Source of the DNA: Rubrivivax sp.
GTDB lineage: Bacteria > Pseudomonadota > Gammaproteobacteria > Burkholderiales > Burkholderiaceae
Reading direction: 5' to 3'
Assembly: GCA_016790225.1 (NCBI GenBank)
Contig: JAEUOZ010000012.1
Coordinates: forward strand, 45,667-109,666
DNA length: 64,000 nucleotides
Shown here: positions 35,233 to 45,205 of the stretch, in pieces
Position numbering within the stretch: the stretch's first letter is position 1
Layout: each line of letters begins with the position of its first letter
Position numbers and translations under genes: made by a program
Notes under the pieces: model-generated
What the model saw: only the letters and a program-made list of their open reading frames with translations
Database searches by the model: none
Told to the model about the DNA's origin: nothing

Positions 35233-37059
35233 ATGGCTTACCTGGTCTACAAGATCATCTTCATGCTGCTCAGCGCCGCAGCGGCCGGTGCCGCCCTGGC
35301 GTGGTGGTGGCACCGAAGGCACTACGAAGACGTGACACTCGAGCACAGCCGCTGGGTGGACAACTGGGATCAGTGGCGTCAGCGCTTCGAAGCCCAGCTC
35401 GCCGCGCGGCCCGCGGTCGACCTGACGCCCGTGAACAGCCGCTTTGACGATCTGGAGCGCCGGGTCGGCGCGATCGTGATCCCGCCGCCGACGCCGGCCA
35501 CCGATCTGTCCCCGCTGGCGCGACAGCTGGGGGACGTTTCCAGCGCGGTGGCGTCGATCCACATTCCGCAGCCCAAGGAGGTGGACCTGTCAGGCGTGCT
35601 CCAGCGGGTCCAGGCCGTGGAAGGCGCCGTGCAGGCGATCCGGATCCCCGAGCCCCAGCCGACCGACCTCGGGCCGGTGATGGCCCTGCTGAGTGCGCTT
35701 CGCGAGCGGGTGGACGGCATCCACATCCCGCAGCCTGCGCCGCCCGCCGACCTGAGCCCGGTTCAGCAGCGCCTGGGCGCGCTGGAAGCCGCCATTGCGG
35801 CCATCCGCATTCCGGAGCCGGCGGTCACGGATCTCGCGCCGATGACCTTGCGTCTGGGCGCGTTCGAGAGCGCCTTGCGTGCGCTGCCGGCGCCCAAGGA
35901 CGTCAATCTCGCGCCGGTCGTCGATCAGCTCGGCGCACTGCAGCGCCAGGTGGAGGCGATCCGCATTCCCGAGCCCCCCAGCGCGCCGGATCTGGGCCCG
36001 CTCCAGCAGCGCCTGGCCGCCGTGGAGGTGGCCGTCGGCTCGATCCGCATCCCGGAGCCCGTGGCCACCGATCTGTCGCCCATCGACGCACGACTGGCGG
36101 CCCTGGAACGTGCCATCGCGGCCATTCCTGTTCCTGTGATCCCGCCGCCCCAGAGCATCGATCTGCAGCCGCTTCAAGAGCGCCTGGGCGCCGTGGAAGA
36201 GGCCGTGAAGGCGATCCACATCCCGGCACCCGTGGCAACGGACCTGACGCCCGTCGATCTTCGCCTGGTGTCCGTCGAGCGCGCCATTGCGGCCATCCGC
36301 ATGCCGGAGATCCCCGAGCAAAAACCGGTGGATCTGCAGCCAGTCCAGCTGCGGCTGGGTGCCGTCGAAGAGGCGGTACGCGGCATCCGCATCCCCGAGC
36401 CCGTGGCCACGGATCTGGCGCCGCTGGATGCGCGGCTGGATGCGCTGGATCGGGCCGTGGCGTCGATCCACATTCCGGAACCGCCCCAGCCGCTGAACGT
36501 GGATCTGCAGCCCCTGCAGCTGCGCCTGGCTGCTGTCGAAGACGCGCTGCTCAACATCCGCATGCCGGCCCCCGTGACGGTGACCGCCGCACCGGACATC
36601 GGGCCCTTGCTGCTGCGCATGGGCGCCCTGGAAGAGGGCCTCGGTGCGGCCCTGGCGGAGCTGCGCCAGCGGCCCGCGCTTGCAGCACCGGCACCCGCAG
36701 CAGCCCCGCTGCCGGCGCCCGAACCCTTGCCCACGCCAGAGGCCGCGCCGCTGGCCCTGGCGACTGCGGCGCCGCTGCAGCAGGAGTGGATCCGCTCCGG
36801 CAGCCGCAACCTGCTCACCCACGCGGCCCTGGGCCCGGCGGACGACCTCAAGCGCATCAAGGGCGTGGCCCATGTGCTGGAGCGCATGATGCACGGCATC
36901 GGCGTGTTCTATTTCTGGCAGATCGCCGACTGGACGCCCGAGGACATCGCCTACGTCGATACGCAGCTCACGGCCTTCAAGGGCCGGATCACGCGCGACG
37001 ACTGGGTCACGCAGTCGCGCGCCTTCGCCGCAGAGCCCGGTGCCGCCGCCAGGCCTTGA
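35233..37059 (+). CDS. Membrane-anchored tandem-repeat protein with C-terminal helix-hairpin-helix-like domain
   Basis: A 608-residue protein of unfamiliar design. A single N-terminal membrane segment (VYKIIFMLLSAAAAGAALAW) is followed by a short linker, then about 15 degenerate repeats of 25-31 residues (62-480) of the form DLxPLxxRLxALExAIxAIRIPEP, then an Ala/Pro linker (481-515) and a C-terminal domain (about 516-600) with DDLKRIKGVAHVLERMMHGIG, FYFWQIADWTPEDIAYVD and LTAFKGRITRDDWV. The C-terminal part resembles the small helix-hairpin-helix domain appended to some NADH dehydrogenase and ribosomal L21-like proteins. The repeats look like short amphipathic helices broken by IPEP turns. 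It probably acts with the upstream OmpA protein in the envelope. Confidence 0.8.
   Translation: MAYLVYKIIFMLLSAAAAGAALAWWWHRRHYEDVTLEHSRWVDNWDQWRQRFEAQLAARPAVDLTPVNSRFDDLERRVGAIVIPPPTPATDLSPLARQLGDVSSAVASIHIPQPKEVDLSGVLQRVQAVEGAVQAIRIPEPQPTDLGPVMALLSALRERVDGIHIPQPAPPADLSPVQQRLGALEAAIAAIRIPEPAVTDLAPMTLRLGAFESALRALPAPKDVNLAPVVDQLGALQRQVEAIRIPEPPSAPDLGPLQQRLAAVEVAVGSIRIPEPVATDLSPIDARLAALERAIAAIPVPVIPPPQSIDLQPLQERLGAVEEAVKAIHIPAPVATDLTPVDLRLVSVERAIAAIRMPEIPEQKPVDLQPVQLRLGAVEEAVRGIRIPEPVATDLAPLDARLDALDRAVASIHIPEPPQPLNVDLQPLQLRLAAVEDALLNIRMPAPVTVTAAPDIGPLLLRMGALEEGLGAALAELRQRPALAAPAPAAAPLPAPEPLPTPEAAPLALATAAPLQQEWIRSGSRNLLTHAALGPADDLKRIKGVAHVLERMMHGIGVFYFWQIADWTPEDIAYVDTQLTAFKGRITRDDWVTQSRAFAAEPGAAARP
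35416..36672 (+). repeat. About 15 degenerate 75-93-bp coding repeats
   Basis: Repeats within the 608-residue protein. Positions held in most copies are D-L at the start, a Pro three residues later, RLxALE or RLxAVE in the middle and I(R/H)IPEP or IPAP at the end. Unit lengths vary from 25 to 31 residues because the linker after IPEP differs. The DNA copies have diverged, so the array is old rather than a recent slippage product. Confidence 0.85.
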
Positions 37060-37080
37060 CGTGCCCGCCGCACTGCGGCC

Positions 37081-39930
37081 TCAAACCACCGACATCCGTA
37101 GCAGCGCCTGCCCGCCCCCGAAGCTCAGCGACGGTGGCGGCTTGCCGCCCGATTGAACACGCACCGCGCAGTACTTCAGTTCCGGGATCTTCGCGGCGGG
37201 ATCGAGCGCCGGGTTTGTCAGCCGGTTGATGGCGGCCTCGTACCAGCAGAAGGCCACGAAGACCGTCCCCTGCGGCGTGCCGTCATCGGCGCGGGCGTAG
37301 AGGCTGACCTCGCCGCGGCGGGATTGGATCGTCAGGCATTCACCCGGGCGGATGCCCAGGCGCTCCAGCTCCAGCGGATGCAGCAAGGCCACGGGATCGG
37401 GTTCGATCGCATCCAGCACGCCTGAGCGCCGCGTCATGCTGCCGGTGTGCCAGTGCTCCAGCTGGCGGCCGGTGATCAGCACGAACGGGTAGGCCTGGTC
37501 CGGCCGCTCGTCCGCCGGAATCAGGTCGGCCGGCACAAAGCGCCCCCGCCCATCGGCCGTGGGGAAGCGCTCGGTGAAGATGATCGGCTGGCCGGCCTCG
37601 TCTTCCGCCGCCACCGGGTAGGTGACGGCCGATTCCGCCTTCAGGCGGGCCCAGCTGATGCCGGCGATGCTGGGCATCACGGTGCGCATCTCCTCGAAGA
37701 CGCGGCCGACGGCCGCCTCGCCGCAGCCGTAGTCCCAGGCCAGCCCCAGTTCGCGGGCGAGTGCGATCACGATCTCCAGATCCTGCCGGGCCTGGCCAGG
37801 GGGCTGCAGGGCCTGGCGCCCCAGCTGCACCGTGCGGTCGGTGTTGGTGAAGCTGCCGGTCTTCTCCGGAAAGGCCGAGGCCGGCAGCACCACATCGGCC
37901 AGGGCTGCCGTCTCGGTGAGGAAGATGTCCTGCACCACCAGCATCTGCAGCTGCGCCAGTGCCTCGCGTGCGTGGCTGGCATCCGGATCGCTCATCGCCG
38001 GGTTCTCGCCCAGGATGTACATGCCGCGCACCTGGCCCGCGGGGATGGCCTGCATCACTTCGACGACGGTGAGGCCGGGTTCGGCATCCAGCTGCGCCAC
38101 CGGCACGCCCCAGGCCGCGGCCATGCGCTCGCGCGCGGCCGGCTTGGCGACGCGCTGGTAGTCCGGATACATCATCGGGATCAGGCCGGCATCCGAAGCG
38201 CCCTGCACGTTGTTCTGGCCGCGCAGCGGATGCAGCCCGGTGCCCGGGCGCCCGATCTGGCCGGTCATCAAGGCCAGCGCGATCAGGCAGCGCGCGTTGT
38301 CCGTGCCGTGCACATGCTGGCTGACGCCCATGCCCCACAGGATCATCGAGGCCCGGCTGCAGGCATAGGCACGCGCCACCTCGCGGATCGTCCCGGCCTC
38401 GACGCCACAGATCGGCGCCATGCGCTCGGGGGCGTAATGTCGAACGTTGGCGGCCAGCGCCTCGTAGCCCGAGGTGCGGTCGGCGATGAACTCGCGGGCG
38501 ACCAGGCCTTCCTCGACGATGACATGCATCATCGCGTTGAGCAGCGCCACGTCGGTATCGGGCCTGAAGTCCAGCCAGCGCCAGGCATGCCGCACCAGGT
38601 CGCTGCGCCGCGGATCCATCACCACCAACCGTGCGCCGCGCCGGGCCGCGTTCTTGATCCAGCTCGCACCCACCGGGTGGTTCACCGTGGGGTTGGCACC
38701 GATCACGATGATGAACTCGGCCTGGTCCACATCGCGCACCGGGTTGCTCACCGCACCGGAGCCGATGCCCTCCAGCAGCGCGGTCACGCTGGAGGCGTGG
38801 CACAGCCGCGTGCAGTGATCGACGTTGTTGCTGCCGAAGCCCAGGCGCACCAGTTTCTGGAACAGGTAGGCCTCTTCGTTGCTGCATTTGGCCGAGCCGA
38901 ATCCGGCCAGCGCACGCGGGCCGTGGGTATCGCGCAGGCGTGCCAGCGAGCCGCCAGCCAGCGCCAGGGCCTCGTCCCAGCTGGCTTCGCGGAAGACGCT
39001 CATCACCTCGTCGGGCTCCAGCAGGCGGCCCGGCTGCTTGGGCGCATCGGCCCTTCGGATCAGCGGCACGGTCAGCCGGTGCGGGTGGTGCACGTAGTCA
39101 AAACCGTAGCGCCCCTTCACGCACAGGCGGCCCTGGTTGGCCGGCCCCTGGCGGCCCTGCACCTGCACGATGCGATCGTCCTGAACCGTGTAGCTGAGCT
39201 GGCAGCCCACGCCGCAATAGGGGCAGACCGAGTCCACGCGCGTGGCCGGCGCAGCGGCTAGCGCCTGCGCATCAACACGGGCGTTGGACAGCGCGCCGGT
39301 CGGGCAGGCCTGCACACATTCACCACAGGCCACGCAGGTGGAGGCGCCCAGCGCATCGTCCATGTCGAAGACGATCCGGGATTGCCCACCGCGAAAGGCC
39401 AGGCCGATCACGTCATTGACCTGCTCGTCGCGGCAGGCGCGCAGACAGCGGGTGCAGTGGATGCAGGCGTCCAGATTGACGGCGATCGCCGGGTGCGAGA
39501 CATCGCCCGGCACGGGCGCCCGCGGCGCGAAGCGCGGCGGCCCCAGGGCCAGCCAGCCAGCCCAGCGATCGACCTCGTTGCCGTGCGTGTGGGGCGCCTC
39601 GGCCATGTCGGACTGCAGCAGTTCGATCACCAGCTTCTGCGAGGCCCGGGCGCGCGCGCTGTCGGTCTGCACGACCATGCCAGCCGCTGGCTGGCGGCAG
39701 CAGGAAGCCGCCAGCGCCCGCTCACCCTGGACCTCCACCACGCAGGCGCGGCAGTTGCCTGCGGGCGCCAGACCGTCGGTCCAGCACAGGTGCGGCACCT
39801 CGATGCCCACGCGGCGGGCCACCTGCAGCAGCGTCTCGCCGGCGTGGGCCTGCACGGCCCGGCCGTCCAGCGTGAAGCGGATCGCCGCCTCCTGCGCTGC
39901 GTCCGGCGCGGCCGAGACGGGCGCCGTCAT
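37081..39930 (-). CDS. fdsA: NAD-dependent formate dehydrogenase, alpha subunit
   Basis: Molybdenum (or tungsten) bis-MGD catalytic subunit oxidising formate to CO2, 949 residues, cytoplasmic. An N-terminal [2Fe-2S] domain (HLCWTDG...GNCRACVVEV, ASCC) precedes two [4Fe-4S] sites (CIHCTRCLRACR and CVACGECVQACP), then a fourth (CPYCGVGC, GRLCVKGRYG) and the catalytic domain with the Mo-ligand Cys-His in DHCTRLCHASSV and the molybdopterin domain (FGSAKCSNEEA, GANPTVNHPVGASW, LTGRQLEHWHTGSMT-like). Its ATG overlaps the gamma-beta fusion gene's stop (ATGA). It is convergent with the repeat protein gene. Confidence 0.93.
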   Translation of the reverse strand: MTAPVSAAPDAAQEAAIRFTLDGRAVQAHAGETLLQVARRVGIEVPHLCWTDGLAPAGNCRACVVEVQGERALAASCCRQPAAGMVVQTDSARARASQKLVIELLQSDMAEAPHTHGNEVDRWAGWLALGPPRFAPRAPVPGDVSHPAIAVNLDACIHCTRCLRACRDEQVNDVIGLAFRGGQSRIVFDMDDALGASTCVACGECVQACPTGALSNARVDAQALAAAPATRVDSVCPYCGVGCQLSYTVQDDRIVQVQGRQGPANQGRLCVKGRYGFDYVHHPHRLTVPLIRRADAPKQPGRLLEPDEVMSVFREASWDEALALAGGSLARLRDTHGPRALAGFGSAKCSNEEAYLFQKLVRLGFGSNNVDHCTRLCHASSVTALLEGIGSGAVSNPVRDVDQAEFIIVIGANPTVNHPVGASWIKNAARRGARLVVMDPRRSDLVRHAWRWLDFRPDTDVALLNAMMHVIVEEGLVAREFIADRTSGYEALAANVRHYAPERMAPICGVEAGTIREVARAYACSRASMILWGMGVSQHVHGTDNARCLIALALMTGQIGRPGTGLHPLRGQNNVQGASDAGLIPMMYPDYQRVAKPAARERMAAAWGVPVAQLDAEPGLTVVEVMQAIPAGQVRGMYILGENPAMSDPDASHAREALAQLQMLVVQDIFLTETAALADVVLPASAFPEKTGSFTNTDRTVQLGRQALQPPGQARQDLEIVIALARELGLAWDYGCGEAAVGRVFEEMRTVMPSIAGISWARLKAESAVTYPVAAEDEAGQPIIFTERFPTADGRGRFVPADLIPADERPDQAYPFVLITGRQLEHWHTGSMTRRSGVLDAIEPDPVALLHPLELERLGIRPGECLTIQSRRGEVSLYARADDGTPQGTVFVAFCWYEAAINRLTNPALDPAAKIPELKYCAVRVQSGGKPPPSLSFGGGQALLRMSVV

Positions 39931-41678
39931 GGCCTCACCCGCGCCCCATCAGCCGATGGCTGACACTCGAGTTCATGGGCAAAGTGCGTCAGCACGCCAT
40001 CCACCACGTTCGGCGCAGCCTGGCCCAGGCCGCAGATCGAGGCATCGCGCATCACCTGGCCCAGCTCGCGCAGCAGCGGGGCATCCCAGCGGGCCGGCTC
40101 CATCAGCGCTCGCGCCTTGGCCGTGCCCACGCGGCAGGGTGTGCACTGGCCGCAGGATTCGTGCTCGAAGAATCGCATCACGTTGCGCGCGGCGTCCACG
40201 GCGCGGTCCGCCTGCGACAGCACGATCACCGCCGCCGAGCCGATGAAGCAGCCGTACGGCTGCAGGGTGTCGAAATCCAGCGGCACATCGGCCAGTGCGG
40301 CCGGCAGGATGCCGCCCGAGGCGCCGCCGGGCAGGTAGGCGTAGAGCTCGTGGCCCTCGGCCATGCCGCCGCAGTGCTCGTCGATCAGCTCGCGCAGGGT
40401 GATGCCGGCCGGCGCCCGCTTCACGCCGGGCTCGCGCACCCGCCCGCTGACCGAGAAGCTGCGCAGCCCGCTGCGCCCGTGGCGGCCGTGTCCGGCAAAC
40501 CAGGCGCTGCCCATGTCGAGAATCTCGCGCACGGCGTACAGGGTCTCGAAGTTGTGTTCCAGCGTCGGCCGCCCGAAGAGCCCCACCTGGGCGACATAGG
40601 GTGGGCGCAGCCGCGGCAGCCCGCGCTTGCCTTCGATGGATTCGATCATCGCGGACTCTTCACCGCAGATGTAGGCACCCGCGCCGCGGCGCAGCTCGAT
40701 GGCCGGCAGCGGCGCCAGATCGGGCTCGGCCGCCAGCGCCTGCAGACTGTGCTGCAGCAGGGCCCGACAGCCGTGGTATTCGTCGCGCAGGTAGATGTAG
40801 ATGGCCTGCACGCCCACCGCCCAGGCGGCGATCAGCATGCCTTCCAGAAAGCGGTGCGGATCGCGTTCGAGGTACCAGCGGTCCTTGAAGGTGCCGGGCT
40901 CGCCTTCGTCGATGTTGACGGCCATCAGGCGCGGGGCCGGCTGCGCCCGCACGATCGTCCACTTGCGCCCGGCCGGGAAGCCTGCGCCGCCCAGGCCCCG
41001 CAGCCCGGCGGCTTCCAGCGTCGCGATCAGGTCCTCGGCCTGACGTTGACCGCGCAGGCAGGCGCTCAGCAGCTGGTAGCCGCCGGCCGCGCGGTAGGCC
41101 GCCAGATCCATGGCTGGCGGCATCGGCTGAAAGTGGTCGCCCGCGGCCACGGCCTGCGCAACGGCCTGCACACTGGCCTGCGGGATGGCGTGCTGGTGCA
41201 CCACGGCCACCGGCGCCTGCTCGCAGCGGCCCACACAGGGCGCCGGGATCACGCGGACGTCGGCCGCCAGCAGCTGGGGCAGGCGCTCCAGCAGCGCCTG
41301 CGCGCCAGCCATGTCGCAGCTCAGGCCATCGCAGACGCGCACGGTGAGCGCCGGCGGATGCGGCAGGCTGCCATCGGGCGCTTCCTTCACCACGTCGAAG
41401 TGGTGATAGAAGCTGGCCACCTCGAACACCTCCGCCTGCGAGAGCTTCATCAGCTCGGCCAGCGCCGCCAGATGCGGTGCGGGCAGCTGTTGCAGGCCGT
41501 CCTGCAGCCGGTGCAGGTATTCGATCAGCCGGTCGCGGCGCAACTCCTCTGGCCCGAGCAGCCGGCGGACCTCATCCAGGATCTGCGCTGTCGCGCGCCG
41601 CCCGCGTGGGGCCTGGCGCTTGCGCTGCGCGCCCTCCGCCGGACGGTGATGGATGGGGATGACGGTGGGCGTGCGCAC
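39927..41678 (-). CDS. Formate dehydrogenase gamma-beta fusion (NuoE-NuoF-like)
   Basis: A 583-residue protein uniting what are usually two Fds subunits. Residues about 25-175 are NuoE/FdsG-like with a [2Fe-2S] site (VRVCDGLSCDMAGA, APCVGRCEQAP). Residues about 195-583 are NuoF/FdsB-like: NAD/FMN motif GLGGAGFPAGRKW, FMN region NIDEGEPGTFKDR and GAGAYICGEESAMIESIEG, and a [4Fe-4S] site ESCGQCTPCRVG with the fourth Cys in SICGLG. It passes electrons from FdsA to NAD. The start is a GTG at 41678. It is the first gene of the two-gene set. Confidence 0.92.
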   Translation of the reverse strand: MRTPTVIPIHHRPAEGAQRKRQAPRGRRATAQILDEVRRLLGPEELRRDRLIEYLHRLQDGLQQLPAPHLAALAELMKLSQAEVFEVASFYHHFDVVKEAPDGSLPHPPALTVRVCDGLSCDMAGAQALLERLPQLLAADVRVIPAPCVGRCEQAPVAVVHQHAIPQASVQAVAQAVAAGDHFQPMPPAMDLAAYRAAGGYQLLSACLRGQRQAEDLIATLEAAGLRGLGGAGFPAGRKWTIVRAQPAPRLMAVNIDEGEPGTFKDRWYLERDPHRFLEGMLIAAWAVGVQAIYIYLRDEYHGCRALLQHSLQALAAEPDLAPLPAIELRRGAGAYICGEESAMIESIEGKRGLPRLRPPYVAQVGLFGRPTLEHNFETLYAVREILDMGSAWFAGHGRHGRSGLRSFSVSGRVREPGVKRAPAGITLRELIDEHCGGMAEGHELYAYLPGGASGGILPAALADVPLDFDTLQPYGCFIGSAAVIVLSQADRAVDAARNVMRFFEHESCGQCTPCRVGTAKARALMEPARWDAPLLRELGQVMRDASICGLGQAAPNVVDGVLTHFAHELECQPSADGARVRP

Positions 41679-41713
41679 GCCGAAGAGATTAACCCAGCGG
41701 CCGGCGGTGGCTC

Positions 41714-42805
41714 TCAGGTGTTCTTGCTCACCGCGATGGTGGGGAACTTGGCCGAATAGTCCTTGGCCTTCTGCGCGATCTTGATGGCCACGGCGCGCGC
41801 CACGCCGCGGTACAGGGCGGCGATCTCGCCATCGGGATCGGCCGCGACGGTGGGCGTGCCGCTGTCGGCCTGCACCCGGATGCCCATGTTCAGCGGCAGC
41901 GCGCCCAGCATGTCCACGCCGAACTGCTCGGCCATCTTGCGGCCGCCCTCGGCGCCGAAGATGTGCTCCACATGGCCACAGTTCGGGCAGCAGTAGACCG
42001 CCATGTTCTCGACGATGCCCAGGATCGGCACGCCCACCTTCTGGAACATGCTGATGCCCTTCTTGGCATCGATGAGCGCGATGTCCTGCGGCGTGGTGAC
42101 GATCACCGCACCCGTCAGCGGCACGCGCTGGCTGAGCGTGAGGGCGATGTCGCCGGTGCCGGGCGGCATGTCCACCAGCAGGTAATCCAGCTCGTCCCAG
42201 TTGGTCTGCCGCAGCAGCTGGTCCAGCGCCTGCGTGGCCATGGGGCCGCGCCAGATCATGGCCTGGTCGTCATCGACCAGGAAGCCGATGGACATCACCT
42301 GCACGCCGTGGTTTTCCAGCGGCTCCATGCTCTTGCCGTCCACGCTTTCCGGGCGGGCGGAGATGCCCATCATCATGGGCTGGCTGGGGCCGTAGATGTC
42401 GGCATCCAGGATGCCCACGCGCGCGCCCTCGGCCGCGAGGGCCAGGGCGAGGTTGACCGTCGTCGTGCTCTTGCCCACGCCGCCCTTGCCGGACGCGACC
42501 GCCACCACGTTCTTCACGCGTGGCAGCAGCTGGACACCGCGCTGGACGGCGTGCGCCGTGATCTTCCAGCTCACATTGACGCTGACATTGCCCACCCCCG
42601 GCACCGTGCGCGCGGCGGCGATCAGCGCCTTGCGCAGGGGCGCGACCTGGCTCTTGGCCGGATAGCCCAGCTCCACGTCGAAGGAGACCTCGTCGCCTTC
42701 GACGCGCAGGTTCTTGACCTGCCGCGAGCTGACCAGATCCTTGCCGGTGTTGGGGTCGATGACGGTTTGCAGCGCGGTCAGCAGCGCTTGATCGGTATTG
42801 GGCAT
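41714..42805 (-). CDS. apbC: Mrp/ApbC-family Fe-S cluster carrier ATPase
   Basis: Fe-S cluster carrier of the Mrp/NBP35 family, 363 residues. The N-terminal DUF59 domain (about 1-90: ALLTALQTVIDPNTGKDLVS) is followed by the P-loop ATPase: deviant Walker A ASGKGGVGKSTTTVNL, Walker B-like LLVDMPPGTGDIAL and the C-terminal CxxC (YCCPNCGH) that holds the bridging cluster. I chose the ATG at 42805, where the DUF59 domain begins; the frame extends 46 uncharacteristic residues upstream. In Burkholderiales apbC is commonly divergent from metG, as here. Confidence 0.95.
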   Translation of the reverse strand: MPNTDQALLTALQTVIDPNTGKDLVSSRQVKNLRVEGDEVSFDVELGYPAKSQVAPLRKALIAAARTVPGVGNVSVNVSWKITAHAVQRGVQLLPRVKNVVAVASGKGGVGKSTTTVNLALALAAEGARVGILDADIYGPSQPMMMGISARPESVDGKSMEPLENHGVQVMSIGFLVDDDQAMIWRGPMATQALDQLLRQTNWDELDYLLVDMPPGTGDIALTLSQRVPLTGAVIVTTPQDIALIDAKKGISMFQKVGVPILGIVENMAVYCCPNCGHVEHIFGAEGGRKMAEQFGVDMLGALPLNMGIRVQADSGTPTVAADPDGEIAALYRGVARAVAIKIAQKAKDYSAKFPTIAVSKNT

Positions 42806-42993
42806 GCAGGCAGCTCGCGGATTCTTGATTGGAGGATGACCGGCGCGCAGTCTATCGGCCTGATCCGGGCCGGATCGCCTCAGGGGCTTGCCATGCGCGA
42901 GCCCGCGCTCGCAAGGGCCGCGGGTATGACAGGACGGGCCCACCGCCTGGGCCGCAGCGTCGCGCCCTTGGCCGCCTCCCTAGAATCCGCGGC

Positions 42994-45036
42994 ATGTCAC
43001 GCAAGCTCTTTGTCACCACCGCCCTGCCCTACGCCAACGCGCCGTTCCATATCGGGCACATGATGGAGTACATCCAGGCGGACATCTGGGTGCGCTTCCA
43101 GCGCCTGCGTGGCCACGAGGTGCGCTTTGTCTGCGCGGACGACGCGCACGGCGCGCCGATCATGATCGCCGCCGAGAAAGCCGGCCTGAGCCCGCAGGAC
43201 TTCGTCGCCCGCATCGCCGGCGGCCGCAAGGCCTACCTGGACGGCTTTCACATCGCCTTCGATCACTGGCACTCCACCGACGCGCCCGAGAACCACGAGC
43301 TGGCGCAGCAGATCTACCTGGCGCTGCGCGAGGCCGGCCTGATCAGCGAGCGCACGATCGAGCAGTTCTACGACCCCGACAAGGGCATGTTCCTGCCCGA
43401 TCGCTTCATCAAGGGTGAATGCCCACGTTGCGGCGCCAAGGATCAGTACGGCGACAACTGCGAGAACTGCGGCGCGGTCTACCAGCCCACGGAGCTGAAG
43501 AATCCCTATTCGGCCCTGTCCGGCGCGACGCCGGTGCTGCGCACGAGCCAGCACTTCTTCTTCCAGCTCAGCGCGCCGCGCGCCGTGGCCTTCCTGAAGA
43601 CCTGGACGCAGACGCCCGGGCGCCTGCAGCCCGAGGTGCTGAACAAGATCTCCGAGTGGTTCACCGAAGATGCCGAGGGCAAGGCCGCGCTGGCCGATTG
43701 GGACATCAGCCGCGATGCACCCTACTTCGGCATCCGCATTCCCGGCACTGACGACAAGTACTTCTACGTCTGGCTCGACGCGCCGGTGGGCTACCTCGCG
43801 TCGCTGAAGGCGCTGCTGGGCGACGGCTTCGAGCCCTTCCTGGCCGATCCGCAGACCGAACAGATCCACTTCATCGGCAAGGACATCGTCACCTTTCACA
43901 CGCTCTTCTGGCCGGCGATGCTGCACTTCAGCGGCCGCAAGGTGCCCGATCGCATCCACGTGCACGGCTTCATCACCGTCAGCGGCCTGAAGATGAGCAA
44001 GAGCCGCGGCACCGGCATCTCGCCGCTGCGCTACCTGGAGCTCGGGCTCAATGCCGAGTGGCTGCGCTACTACATCGCCGCCAAGCTGAACGCCCGCGTC
44101 GAGGACATCGATTTCAACGCGGAAGACTTCATCGCCCGCGTCAACAGCGATCTGGTGGGCAAGTACGTCAACATCGCCAGCCGCGCCGCGGGCTTCCTGA
44201 ACAAGCGCTTCGACGGCTGGCTGTCTGCCGATGTCGGCGTCGAAGGGCGGGCTCTGCTGGACGGCCTGCGGGCCCCGTCCGAAGCCATCGCCACGCTGCT
44301 GGACGAGCGCGAATACGGCAAGGCGCTGCGCGAGGTGATGGCGCTGGCCGACCGCGTGAACGCCTACGTGGACCAGCACAAGCCCTGGGAGCTGGCCAAG
44401 AAGCCCGAAGCGGCTGACGCGCTGCACGACGTGTGCTCGGTCTGCATCGAGGCCTTTCGTGTACTGACCATCTATCTGAAGCCGGTGCTGCCGACGGTCG
44501 CCGCACAGGTGGAGCAGTTTCTCGGCGTGGCCCCGCTGAACTGGGCCGACGCCCAGCGCTCGCTGGGCCGCCACCGCATCGGCGCCTACCAGCATCTGAT
44601 GCAGCGCGCCGAACCTGCCCAGCTGGACAAGCTCTTCGAGCCGGCCGAACCCCTCGCCGCCGAGGCGCCCTTGCCGGGCGGCGAAGCCCTGGGCCCGCAG
44701 ATCGGCATCGAGGAATTCCAGAAGGTCGATCTGCGCGTGGCGCGCATCGCCGACGCCCAGCTCGTCGAAGGCAGCGACAAGCTGCTGCGCCTGACGCTGG
44801 ATGTGGGCGAAGGGCGGACGCGGCAGGTGTTCTCCGGCATCCGCAGCGGCTTTCAGCCAGCCGATCTGATCGGCCGGCTGACCGTGGTCGTGGCCAACCT
44901 GGCGCCGCGCAAGATGAAGTTCGGCGTCAGCGAAGGCATGGTGCTGGCAGCCAGCCACGCACAGGAAAAGCAGCATCCGGGCCTCTTCCTGCTGGAACCG
45001 GGCTCGGGCGCGCAGCCCGGCTTGCGCATCCGCTGA
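42994..45036 (+). CDS. metG: Methionyl-tRNA synthetase
   Basis: Class I synthetase charging tRNA-Met, 680 residues. The HIGH-type motif is [10 protein letters not shown] (about 16-25), the zinc knuckle has four cysteines in [20 protein letters not shown], the KMSKS motif is [11 protein letters not shown], and the C-terminal tRNA-binding EMAP-like domain (about 580-680) includes [11 protein letters not shown] and [11 protein letters not shown]. This is the long, dimeric form. The TAGAAT hexamer at 42982-42987 lies only 6 bases before the ATG, so the transcript may be nearly leaderless if it is a -10 element. Confidence 0.97.
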   Translation: MSRKLFVTTALPYANAPFHIGHMMEYIQADIWVRFQRLRGHEVRFVCADDAHGAPIMIAAEKAGLSPQDFVARIAGGRKAYLDGFHIAFDHWHSTDAPENHELAQQIYLALREAGLISERTIEQFYDPDKGMFLPDRFIKGECPRCGAKDQYGDNCENCGAVYQPTELKNPYSALSGATPVLRTSQHFFFQLSAPRAVAFLKTWTQTPGRLQPEVLNKISEWFTEDAEGKAALADWDISRDAPYFGIRIPGTDDKYFYVWLDAPVGYLASLKALLGDGFEPFLADPQTEQIHFIGKDIVTFHTLFWPAMLHFSGRKVPDRIHVHGFITVSGLKMSKSRGTGISPLRYLELGLNAEWLRYYIAAKLNARVEDIDFNAEDFIARVNSDLVGKYVNIASRAAGFLNKRFDGWLSADVGVEGRALLDGLRAPSEAIATLLDEREYGKALREVMALADRVNAYVDQHKPWELAKKPEAADALHDVCSVCIEAFRVLTIYLKPVLPTVAAQVEQFLGVAPLNWADAQRSLGRHRIGAYQHLMQRAEPAQLDKLFEPAEPLAAEAPLPGGEALGPQIGIEEFQKVDLRVARIADAQLVEGSDKLLRLTLDVGEGRTRQVFSGIRSGFQPADLIGRLTVVVANLAPRKMKFGVSEGMVLAASHAQEKQHPGLFLLEPGSGAQPGLRIR

Positions 45037-45205
45037 CGTGTGACGTCAGGCATCGGCACGTCAGCTGGCGGACCGCCGCGCGGCACCTGAACGCCCTCGG
45101 GCTTGCGGCAGCGCAAGCCGGCGAGGAAGCCCTGGCGATTCAGCGCCGCGAAGACAGGCTGCCGTCAGGCTTGTGCCCCCCCGGGCTGGCAAGATCGCCG
45201 CAGCC

